40,980 nucleotides of DNA from Alphaproteobacteria bacterium. Its GTDB lineage: Bacteria; Pseudomonadota; Alphaproteobacteria; Rhizobiales; Xanthobacteraceae. Within the stretch, counting starts at the first letter, position 1. Each line of letters begins with the position of its first letter. Location: contig WQYW01000026.1 in NCBI GenBank assembly GCA_009781045.1, forward strand, positions 1 to 40,980, in the 5' to 3' direction. The notes below the pieces were generated by a model that saw only the letters and a program-made list of their open reading frames with translations, searched no databases and was not told the DNA's origin. Positions 8,669 to 15,228 of this stretch are shown here, piece after piece. The translations under genes and the position numbers were made by a program.

Positions 8669-8711
8669 GATTTACTCCAAAATGCGATCGTCCCGTCCAT
8701 CATCGACGACA

Positions 8712-8732
8712 GCCGGAAACTGTGTTTCCGGC
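8712..8732. repeat. Perfect inverted repeat, 9-bp stem, 3-base loop
   Basis: GCCGGAAAC, TGT, GTTTCCGGC. It lies in the 239-base gap between the unknown 209-residue gene and the amidase-like effector gene. There is no T run on either side, so it is not a classic intrinsic terminator. It could be an RNA hairpin that tunes expression or an operator. Nothing else recognisable lies in this gap apart from a short opposing ORF. Confidence 0.5.
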
Positions 8733-8788
8733 GCGTCTTTGTTCTCGCCGTTCGCTCCTGCCTCGCCCGTCCTTCAGGAGGATGTCCT

Positions 8789-8911
8789 ATGAGAACACGG
8801 ATGCCGCCACCGCCGCGGGATCACGCTCGCGGTGACTGGCGCAAACAACCTCCCCGAAAGGGTTCGACGCAGCGTAGCTGCCGGGTTTGCGGCCCATCGC
8901 GCAACGGCTAG
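8789..8911 (+). CDS. Possible small Arg/Pro-rich protein, 40 residues
   Basis: A short plus-strand frame opens with ATG at 8789, preceded by a perfect AGGAGG with 7-base spacing, one of the best ribosome sites in the window. The product (starting MRTRMPPPPRDHARGDWRKQ, ending VCGPSRNG) is basic and Pro-rich and matches nothing I know. It lies in a gap of a minus-strand operon and its end overlaps the last bases of the 209-residue gene. The composition looks like GC-rich noise, so the ribosome site may be coincidental. Confidence 0.2.
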   Translation: MRTRMPPPPRDHARGDWRKQPPRKGSTQRSCRVCGPSRNG

Positions 8912-9537
8912 AAGATCCAGCGCGCCGATGCATTGACCGCCGTTCCGCTCTTGTCTCGGGTGACGGTGACACTTACCCCGAACAACGGATGTGATGGACT
9001 GGCGGTTGCGATCCGCCGCATCATGGTGACCATTCCTCCGATCGCGGAGAAATCGTCACTATGTTTCAACAGCCATTCCTTCCGACCATTATGGAAGCCA
9101 CTTGCGTCAGAAGCCACGCTGTCCAGGGCATTTGCTCCGGCCGTGAACGCACTGCTTGCGTCGGCGGACGACACCGGGAACGCAGCGCCGTACTGCCAGC
9201 TCAGGCCCACACTGTGATTCTTGAAATTGTCGGTGATGCCGAAATTTCCGACCCCGGTCTGGTAGTTCATCGTGGCGGATTTCGTTCCGACTTTCAGCGC
9301 CGTCTTGTCGCTCGCTTTCCAGGTCACCCCGGATATCTCGAACTGCACCCGAGCCTGCTGCCCAGCGGTATGCGGCACGTGAGTTGTCAACGACGCCTTG
9401 TTCCCGGCGACATTGATCACGGTTCCCTCAGGTGCCATACCACCCCCCAGAAGGATAGCCCGCTCCGAAGGACTTAACTTGTCCAAATGGAGACTCAGAT
9501 CGAGATTGATCCCTTGTAAGCCTGCATCCGTTGCCAT
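8908..9537 (-). CDS. Hypothetical protein in the VgrG effector island
   Basis: A 209-residue protein that I do not recognise. It has no signal peptide and no membrane segment. It starts with a Leu-rich, amphipathic MATDAGLQGINLDLSLHLDK segment, continues with Gly-, Thr- and Val-rich stretches that look like beta structure, and ends in an alternating strand (VTRDKSGTAVNASARWIF). Ser/Ala-rich text occupies the middle. AAGAGAG precedes the ATG. It lies between tai4 and the second amidase-like gene, all on one strand, so it could be an accessory factor, adaptor or structural effector. That is inference from position only. Confidence 0.6.
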   Translation of the reverse strand: MATDAGLQGINLDLSLHLDKLSPSERAILLGGGMAPEGTVINVAGNKASLTTHVPHTAGQQARVQFEISGVTWKASDKTALKVGTKSATMNYQTGVGNFGITDNFKNHSVGLSWQYGAAFPVSSADASSAFTAGANALDSVASDASGFHNGRKEWLLKHSDDFSAIGGMVTMMRRIATASPSHPLFGVSVTVTRDKSGTAVNASARWIF

Positions 9538-9733
9538 TTCACACTCTCTTTTGCCAGAACGCGTCGCTCAGATGTTGACGCTCCTGCTTTCTCTCAACCA
9601 AATCGCGCAGCGCTGTTCGTGCGATCACGATTGGAAACCACCGTCCGTGGCTGGATCGGGCAGGCCGGAAGCCTTGCCAAATTGGGGCCTTGCGGTCCCT
9701 GCTCCGTCTCGCGCTGCGGGTTCTGTCCGGATC

Positions 9734-10114
9734 TCATGGTACTGTTTTCCTGACCAGCCGTCGCGCCATGCCATCGAGTTCCTTGGAATGGAACAGGTCG
9801 ATGCACTTCATGATGTTGTAATCGCCGGGCACGGAGCCGGAGTATTTGCGGCCGGCATATTGCAGCGCCAGTTTCCGCAGTTCCGCGAAATTCTCGACGG
9901 CTACGTGGCTGAACTGAAAATAGGCGGTCGCCGAAACCCCGGCGTCACGCTTGTCGGCGTCATCTCTGACCACGCTGCCGAGACAGACGGTGAGCGCCCA
10001 GTTTTTGAGGAGTTCGGTTTGGCTGAAGCGACTGGTCGGGGGGACCGCGTCCTCGGCCACGCCCGGGGTTGAAAGACATGCACCGAGGAGAAATGCGATC
10101 AAAAGCCGTTTCAT
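9734..10114 (-). CDS. tai4: T6SS amidase immunity protein, Tai4 family
   Basis: A 126-residue periplasmic protein with a Sec signal (MKRLLIAFLLGACLSTPGVA, cleavage near AEDA). The mature part has the Tai4 pattern: NWALTVCLGSV near the start, then a helical middle, then YAGRKYSGS and a C-terminal MKCIDLFHSKELDGMAR. Tai4 proteins bind and block Tae4 amidases, protecting the producer's own wall or that of its siblings. The start codon overlaps the stop of tae4 in an ATGA, so the two are translationally coupled. Two Cys residues (in TVCLG and MKCID) could form the disulphide seen in this family. The length fits the family. Confidence 0.85.
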   Translation of the reverse strand: MKRLLIAFLLGACLSTPGVAEDAVPPTSRFSQTELLKNWALTVCLGSVVRDDADKRDAGVSATAYFQFSHVAVENFAELRKLALQYAGRKYSGSVPGDYNIMKCIDLFHSKELDGMARRLVRKTVP

Positions 10115-10641
10115 TGCAGGATCCAGATCGAGGCGGTGTCCGGGATGAAGCGTCCGTTGTCGGGGTTGGCGGTCAGGTGGCAGTTGTCCGAACAGATGTT
10201 GCCATTCCACAAGGTGATGTGGCCGACGGCGTCGACCCAGCCCTGTCCTCTGACCACGACAATGCCCTGCATGCCGGCGAAGTCGGATTCCGCTGGAGCG
10301 CCCTTGACGGTCTTGTCGGGAGGGCCGAAGGTGTTTTCGAGATATTTCATCATTTCGGCGACACGGTAGAGATACCATTTCTTGTCGCCGCCGCTCACCA
10401 TGGCGTATTGCGGGCTCTTTTGAATCGGGAACCCGCTGTTGTTGAGCACATAGCTCATCCGGATCGGGCAGGCGTTGGCGAAGCCGCCCTGTTCGGGCGG
10501 AATATTGATGTTGGCCTCGACATGGCCGCCGATCTTTTTGCCGACGTCCGGGACCGGGACGGCGATCTCCATAAAGGCAGACCAGGCGCTGTCAAACAGC
10601 GGTCGCGGTTTCGGTGGAACCTTCTTCGCGCTTTTTGCCAT
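10111..10641 (-). CDS. tae4: T6SS peptidoglycan amidase effector, Tae4 family
   Basis: A 176-residue protein with no signal peptide. Tae4 enzymes are NlpC/P60-like amidases that the T6SS injects into the periplasm of rivals, where they cut the peptide stem of peptidoglycan. The catalytic Cys lies in NACPIRMSYVLN (Cys58) and the His in GHITLWNG (His141). Eleven residues later, Asp152 sits in CSDNC, matching the His-to-Asp spacing recalled for characterised Tae4 enzymes; the flanking Cys pair (150, 154) probably forms a disulphide. The ATG at 10641 has GGAG about 12 bases upstream; a GTG at 10659 is possible. The gene overlaps tai4 by four bases. It lies downstream of vgrG and PAAR in the same orientation, which suggests Hcp or VgrG delivery. 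Confidence 0.88.
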   Translation of the reverse strand: MAKSAKKVPPKPRPLFDSAWSAFMEIAVPVPDVGKKIGGHVEANINIPPEQGGFANACPIRMSYVLNNSGFPIQKSPQYAMVSGGDKKWYLYRVAEMMKYLENTFGPPDKTVKGAPAESDFAGMQGIVVVRGQGWVDAVGHITLWNGNICSDNCHLTANPDNGRFIPDTASIWILQ

Positions 10642-10655
10642 CTGCCTGTCTCCGG

Positions 10656-10889
10656 TCACATTCCCTGTTCAGCCGCCAACGGCAAGCGCGTTCCTGCTGT
10701 TGGCGTTCGCGCCGCCGATGCCGGCAGCGAGCCTTGCCGGGCAGGCGATTTTGCGGATTCTCGCGCGGGGCGGGTACGGCGCTGGCGCGCGGCTGGCCGT
10801 AATTCCGTGACATCGCAGAATTCGTCGCGATGTTCTGCTGAGGCGAGCGTCCTTCCCCTGACGCGTGCGAACTCGAACATTTTCAGCAT
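10656..10889 (-). CDS. Possible small ORF between the 326-residue gene and tae4
   Basis: A 77-residue frame whose first codon overlaps the end of the upstream 326-residue gene (ATGCTGA), the kind of overlap seen throughout this cluster. It ends just before tae4. The first part (MLKMFEFARVRG, then EHRDEFCDVTEL) looks like protein. The rest is Ala/Arg/Pro-rich and could be noise. No family or signal peptide is evident. If real, it might be an immunity or adaptor protein for the membrane-segment protein upstream. It is equally likely to be an unselected frame. Confidence 0.25.
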   Translation of the reverse strand: MLKMFEFARVRGRTLASAEHRDEFCDVTELRPAARQRRTRPARESAKSPARQGSLPASAARTPTAGTRLPLAAEQGM

Positions 10890-11863
10890 CCTGCGTCTTC
10901 GAATTTCAGATCGCCGGCGAAGAAAATTTCGAGCGTCACGTTGCGCTGGGCGCGTTTCGGCGTCTGGTCTTCTGCAGGCGGCAGAAGTGCGAGGAGAGAA
11001 TATGCCGTGGCGGCGGAAGAGGCGGCCTGTTGGGCGGCGAGGAAGCGGATATGGGTGTGAATATCGTGGATTCTCGAGTACTGACGCTGGATTTTGCTGG
11101 TCATCTTCGCCGTCAGTCTGGCGGCCGAGGCGGTTCCGGAATCGGGAATGCGGCGCGTTGCTGAAATTGCCGCCTCTTGCAGCCTTTTCGCCCGGTTTAT
11201 CTCTGTCATGGCCTGAAGGAGAGCCTTTCCCGAACCGACGCCGAAGTCCGGTAATGTGGCGATCGTTGCCCAGAACTGGATCTTCTGGATGTCCGGATCG
11301 TTCTCAATGCGATCTGCTTCGTCGTCATTTCCGTCGAGGCGATGATAGTATACCCTGGCGTCGTTGACGAAGGCCACTGCACTGCCGGCACCGGAAACGG
11401 TGGCGGAGAGGAGACCGAGGCCGCCGAGTGCGCCACCAACCCCGCCACCGGCTATGACGACCGGGGCGAGGCTGACGATCACGACGGCGAAAATCACGAT
11501 TCCGGCAATATCGCCGGCAAGTGCGAGCGGGAGGGGAGGAGGGGAGTGAATGACGGCGTCGTAAAATTCATCGTCCAGTTCTGCGCGCTGGAAATAGGCA
11601 CCGACGACGAAGTCGCGTATACGTTCGTACCAGGATCTGCTCCCGAGTGGAGGCCCGGCGGCTGGTCTGGGGGGGGCAGACGGAACCTCCCGAGCCCTCA
11701 CAAGCATCCATATCCGGTCGGGTTCCTGAGGCAAGCGCAGTTTGTACGCATAATGACCGTCGCAGAAGGCGATTCCGAGCTTGGGGCCGCCAACCTGGTC
11801 GGCATAGTGAGTGAGAAATTCTCTGGCCTGGTGCTCGTTGTCATAGGGGGAGAAATCAACCAC
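10883..11863 (-). CDS. PAAR-linked protein with membrane segment and glycine zipper, candidate T6SS effector
   Basis: A 326-residue protein that I cannot place in a family. Residues 1-105 are soluble (starting MVDFSPYDNEHQAREFLTHY). Residues about 112-139 are strongly hydrophobic (around GIVIFAVVIVSLAPVVIAGG), followed by a Gly-rich, helix-packing stretch to about 166. The C-terminal half is helical and Arg/Ala-rich. The GTG start at 11863 is supported by AGGAGG seven bases upstream. There is no signal peptide. It is encoded between the PAAR gene and tae4. A soluble protein with an internal hydrophobic hairpin next to a PAAR gene fits membrane-active T6SS cargo, but an inner-membrane immunity or accessory protein is also possible. 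Confidence 0.6.
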   Translation of the reverse strand: MVDFSPYDNEHQAREFLTHYADQVGGPKLGIAFCDGHYAYKLRLPQEPDRIWMLVRAREVPSAPPRPAAGPPLGSRSWYERIRDFVVGAYFQRAELDDEFYDAVIHSPPPLPLALAGDIAGIVIFAVVIVSLAPVVIAGGGVGGALGGLGLLSATVSGAGSAVAFVNDARVYYHRLDGNDDEADRIENDPDIQKIQFWATIATLPDFGVGSGKALLQAMTEINRAKRLQEAAISATRRIPDSGTASAARLTAKMTSKIQRQYSRIHDIHTHIRFLAAQQAASSAATAYSLLALLPPAEDQTPKRAQRNVTLEIFFAGDLKFEDAGC

Positions 11864-11974
11864 GTTCGGCCTCCTGCTGATTTCGTTATATCGTTTGAGG
11901 AACTCTCGGCTGCGGCTGTTGCTTGGCTGTCAACGGCTGGAGCCGGCGGCGGGAAGGCCCAGGAGGGCAGCTCT

Positions 11975-12238
11975 TTAGTCGATGCTCACCGCCCGTTGCG
12001 AGGGAATGAGCGCCGCGCCACAATCGGTGGTCATGCCCTCAACCGCGATCTCCATGCCGTTGACGGTCGGTCCTGGACCGGGGCCGACGATGACATGGCT
12101 TCCGGAGCAGGTCGGGCATGACACGGCGTGGCCGACGCCGGACGCAATGACACCATTGATGTCGAAATTGGGGAAACCTTCGAGCACGGTGCCACCGTGG
12201 CTGGTGCCGTCACCGATGCGGATAATGGGTCTCGACAT
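11975..12238 (-). CDS. PAAR-domain spike tip protein
   Basis: An 87-residue single-domain PAAR protein. It starts MSRPIIRIGDGTSHGGTVLE and continues with NGVIASGVGHAVSCPTC, VGPGPGPTVNGMEIAVEGMTTDCGAALI. The repeated short beta turns plus His (SHGG, GHAV) and Cys (CPTC, TDCG) ligands match the metal-pinned cone that caps the VgrG trimer and sharpens the needle. AAGGA lies seven bases before the ATG. It follows vgrG on the same strand after about 195 bases. It has no toxin extension, so it is a structural tip rather than a fused effector. The neighbouring 326-residue protein may ride on it. Confidence 0.9.
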   Translation of the reverse strand: MSRPIIRIGDGTSHGGTVLEGFPNFDINGVIASGVGHAVSCPTCSGSHVIVGPGPGPTVNGMEIAVEGMTTDCGAALIPSQRAVSID

Positions 12239-12401
12239 GGAAAATCCTTTTTGAATTTGCGGGTGACTTTTGTCCGCGAGCTTGAGGTCTTCGAGACGTC
12301 CAGGTTTTTTGTGGTCGCCGCCCGGGCAGGATTGCCGAAATGTCTTATCCTGTCCGGGGGGTGGGGTTCTTTGCCGCTTGAGCTTGTGAAGCGGCCGCTT
12401 G

Positions 12402-12426
12402 GTGAGGACGGAAATTCCGTCCTCAC
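12402..12426 (-). repeat. Perfect 12-bp hairpin just after vgrG
   Basis: GTGAGGACGGAA and its exact complement TTCCGTCCTCAC are separated by one base. In the direction of vgrG transcription the hairpin starts six bases after the vgrG stop. No T run follows, so it is not a textbook intrinsic terminator. It may protect the 3' end of the vgrG message or reduce read-through into the PAAR gene. Confidence 0.6.
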
Positions 12427-12432
12427 GGGGCC

Positions 12433-14403
12433 TCAGCCGGTGTGGAAGCGGATGGCCGAACCGAAGATTTCGATCAGACCGGACTGGTTGAGGACGGCTC
12501 TGGCGCCACCGCATAGGATTTCAATGCGTTCGCCGGCCCGGATGGTGCGCACAGTGCCAGCACTGTCTTCATGGTTTTTCTGCACCGTCAGCGTCATGCA
12601 GCCATCGCCCTGGCCACCGGAGCCCGGCAGGAAGGAAGCCTTCATGGCTTCCCCGACCTGGTCGGTGACATTGGCCATAGGCTGGGCGAGGCTCTGCTGG
12701 ATGTGGCTGGGGCCGACAGCGACGCTGAAATTGCCGCCGACGATCTTCTCATAGCCGTTGGTGACATGCGCCTTCTTGTTCTGGCCCACGACCTCGACAC
12801 GATTGCCTTCGATTTTCTGGATGTCGTGGCGCCGGGTGAGGTTGGTGCTGTCGTTGTTGATGATGGTGTTCATGTCCTTCTGGGCATGATGATACACCTC
12901 TTCGTGGTCTTTCTCGTCCTCGAAGCGCATTTCATTGGAGCCCTCACCTTTATGGGTCTTGGACTTCAGCACCATCCGGGTTTTGTTGCCGGGAAGCGGA
13001 TAGGGGACTTTCTGGATCGGATTGGGCACGAGTGCGGTGACGATGGGGCGATCGGGATCGCCGTTTTCGAAACAGACAATCGCCTCCATGCCGATGCGCG
13101 GGATCACCTGCGCGCCCCAGCCGCCGCCGGCCCAGGGCTGGGCGACGCGGATCCATTTGGTGTCGCTGCCGTCCTTTTTGGCCTGGCGGTCCCATGGCCA
13201 CCATAATTTAACCCGGCCGAACTCGTCGCAATGGATTTCCTCGCCTTGCGGTCCGGCGATGACGCCGATCAGGGAGCCGTCGATGCGCGGGCGCGACTGG
13301 TTGCGATGCGGGGTCGCCGGCAGGTTGGCGGGCAGTGCGGTGAAACGGTTTCTGTAGTCGGAGGGGCTGCCCCCGGTGGCGTAGGTGGTGGCGACGATGT
13401 CGTGCTCAATCGTCATCACCACCACGGTTTCGTAAGAAGATCCGGGGTCGGCGATGTCGTGCGGGGTGAGCTTGGCGCCGGGGGCGAGTTCGCGCACCGT
13501 CGAGGTGGCCTCGATTTTCTGGTGGCTGTGCTCGGTGGCCTGCATGCGCAGCGTCAGAGCATCCTGGGCTGCCCGGGTGTCAAGCGCGCCGGCGGGATAT
13601 TCGTAAAGCTGATAGGAGTCATTGCGCGGCAGCTTGATGGTGGAGGGGACGTCGTAGCCGGGGACCTGGTTGGGCGACTGGAAATTCCAGTCGCGCCCGG
13701 CGCGTTTGCCGGGGATGAAGGCAAAGCCGCGCTGCCAGGAATTGATGTGCTCACGCTCGGCGGCGCCAAAGGTCAGGCGGGTCTTGCCGTTGCCGTTGTC
13801 GGCACCGTTATCCCAGCCATTGGCCTTGTTGGCGAGCACCAGGGTCTGCACCCCGTCCTTCTGCCGGATCCAGTAGAAGATACCGACGGTCTGGAGACGG
13901 CGCAGCAGGTAATCGAGGTCGGTTTCGTTCCACTGCACGCTCATTTCATCGGCGGGCGGCGGGTTGAGAACGCCGGAAGTGTCGAGGTTGCGGATGTTGT
14001 GCTCGCTGCACAGGGTCTGGGCGACCTCGACGGCGGTTTTGTTGAGCCAGATCCGGCAGTTGGAGCGCTGTGACATCAGCCACAGGTCGGGCCGCATGGT
14101 GATGCTGTACATGCGCAGATTGCGGGTGGAATGGGACTGCTCGCCGAGATCGGTGACGAGGCCGTTCCAGCCCCTGCGGCGACCCTTATCAAGGTCAAGC
14201 CAGACCGTGACATTGCGGCCGACGATGTCCTGGGCGGTGACGTCGTCGCGCTTGGCGCGGATGGTGGCCTGGAACTGGAAGAGGTCGTTGACCATCTCCT
14301 GGCCGGAGAAACGCTCGACCAGAAAAACATCCTTGCCGAGCGGGGTGTCGATGGTGAGGAGCCGGCCGGTCTGGGTATAGTCCGGTGGTGTCTGAGCGGT
14401 CAT
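12433..14403 (-). CDS. vgrG: T6SS spike protein VgrG (TssI)
   Basis: A VgrG of 656 residues. The trimer forms the puncturing spike on the Hcp tube and carries PAAR and effectors. The N-terminal gp27-like part has the usual landmarks: PLGKDVFLVERFSGQE near the start, then GLVTDLG and W-N-ETDLDYLLRRLQ. The gp5-like OB domain follows with YRNRFTALP, then GEEIHCDEFGRVKLWWPWD and WIRVAQPWAGGGWGAQVIPRIG. The C-terminal beta-prism region contains NEMRFEDEKDHEEVYHHAQKD. The protein ends soon after the prism (IEIFGSAIRFHTG) with no toxin domain, so it is a structural VgrG. The ATG at 14403 is preceded by GAAGG; a start at 14457 is possible but adds an atypical N-terminus. It lies between hcp and PAAR. 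Confidence 0.95.
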   Translation of the reverse strand: MTAQTPPDYTQTGRLLTIDTPLGKDVFLVERFSGQEMVNDLFQFQATIRAKRDDVTAQDIVGRNVTVWLDLDKGRRRGWNGLVTDLGEQSHSTRNLRMYSITMRPDLWLMSQRSNCRIWLNKTAVEVAQTLCSEHNIRNLDTSGVLNPPPADEMSVQWNETDLDYLLRRLQTVGIFYWIRQKDGVQTLVLANKANGWDNGADNGNGKTRLTFGAAEREHINSWQRGFAFIPGKRAGRDWNFQSPNQVPGYDVPSTIKLPRNDSYQLYEYPAGALDTRAAQDALTLRMQATEHSHQKIEATSTVRELAPGAKLTPHDIADPGSSYETVVVMTIEHDIVATTYATGGSPSDYRNRFTALPANLPATPHRNQSRPRIDGSLIGVIAGPQGEEIHCDEFGRVKLWWPWDRQAKKDGSDTKWIRVAQPWAGGGWGAQVIPRIGMEAIVCFENGDPDRPIVTALVPNPIQKVPYPLPGNKTRMVLKSKTHKGEGSNEMRFEDEKDHEEVYHHAQKDMNTIINNDSTNLTRRHDIQKIEGNRVEVVGQNKKAHVTNGYEKIVGGNFSVAVGPSHIQQSLAQPMANVTDQVGEAMKASFLPGSGGQGDGCMTLTVQKNHEDSAGTVRTIRAGERIEILCGGARAVLNQSGLIEIFGSAIRFHTG

Positions 14404-14595
14404 GCGGGGCCCTTCGGCAAATCTCACGAGGCCGTGGCCGATCGCGGTGCGGATCAAGCTTCGCCAGCGGCCTCGCCCTTCACCTCCAAGGGGGGAGGGA
14501 GGCGTGATCCGCGCAGATCTTCAAAGCTCGTCGGCCACTGTCAAATCGGAAAGGTCTCAAATCTTTCGAACACAGAATCGGAAAGTCAGGGTAGA

Positions 14596-14624
14596 CCGCC
14601 GCGCACGAAAAACGCGCGCGGCGG
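14596..14624 (-). repeat. GC-rich hairpin in the hcp-vgrG gap
   Basis: Perfect 9-bp arms CCGCCGCGC and GCGCGGCGG with an 11-base loop rich in T on the minus strand. It lies about 40 bases after the hcp stop. No T run follows the stem. A hairpin after hcp could stabilise the hcp message or weaken read-through to vgrG, which would suit the much higher need for Hcp. That function is inference. The rest of the 261-base gap shows nothing I recognise. Confidence 0.5.
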
Positions 14625-14664
14625 CAAGCAGGCGGAGCGGCGTTGCGGGCAACGCCGTATTTCC

Positions 14665-15159
14665 TCAGGTATTGGCCGTCGAGGTCGAGATATCGTAGCT
14701 GCCGACCTTCTGGCCCTGGCCGCGGGAGCCGTCCGTTTTCTGCGGCAGATAGGTGATCTGCATTTTGGTGAAGCTGAGACGGATGGTCTCGACCGGACGA
14801 TCTCCCGAAGAATTGACGGTGTAGTTCGAAATCAGGGCGTTATCGAGTTCATACTTGATATAGTCCGTGGCGCCGGATTCACCCTTGGCGCCGGGGGTGG
14901 CGAGGCTGATCACGGCCTTTTCGCCGCCCTGACCACCGGAGGCGCGCTGGAACAGTTCCACCGAAGAGGCATCGCCGAGCTTGGTCAGCACGATTTCCGA
15001 GAATGTCGGCTGGGAGTGCTCACGCTCCTCCATGGAGCCCGCAGTCATGCTGATGGCGCGCGAGACGTTCCAGTGGATGGCCTCGATCTCCATCTGTTCC
15101 TTATGTTTCTCGTCGGTGGTCTGGCCCTTGATGCTTCCGAGCTGCAGATAAATCGGCAT
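14665..15159 (-). CDS. hcp: T6SS tube protein Hcp (TssD)
   Basis: A 164-residue Hcp. Hexameric rings of this protein stack into the inner tube, are expelled by sheath contraction, and chaperone small effectors. The start MPIYLQLGSIKGQTTDEKHK matches the Hcp beta-barrel, as does the phrase IEAIHWNVSRAISM with S-FSEIVLTKLGDASS after it. The C-terminal strand pair (ETIRLSFTKMQITYLPQ, then KVGSYDIS) is also typical. The length fits the family and there is no extension. GAAGGAAG lies upstream of the ATG. The gene follows clpV after 69 bases, which include a terminator-like hairpin, so hcp may also have its own promoter in that short gap. Confidence 0.95.
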   Translation of the reverse strand: MPIYLQLGSIKGQTTDEKHKEQMEIEAIHWNVSRAISMTAGSMEEREHSQPTFSEIVLTKLGDASSVELFQRASGGQGGEKAVISLATPGAKGESGATDYIKYELDNALISNYTVNSSGDRPVETIRLSFTKMQITYLPQKTDGSRGQGQKVGSYDISTSTANT

Positions 15160-15203
15160 AGTGTGGTCTTCCTTCTCTCTCTGGGTAAAAGTGAATGTGC
15201 TTG

Positions 15204-15227
15204 GAAAACGGGCGCGGATGCCGCGCC
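15204..15227 (-). terminator. Terminator-like hairpin after clpV
   Basis: On the minus strand, GGCGCGG, CAT, CCGCGCC is followed by CGTTTTCC. The stem begins one base after the clpV stop codon. The stem is 7 bp of pure G and C and the T run is short (four), so termination would be partial. It stands between clpV and hcp and could let hcp be expressed at a different level from clpV. Confidence 0.4.
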
Positions 15228-15228
15228 G

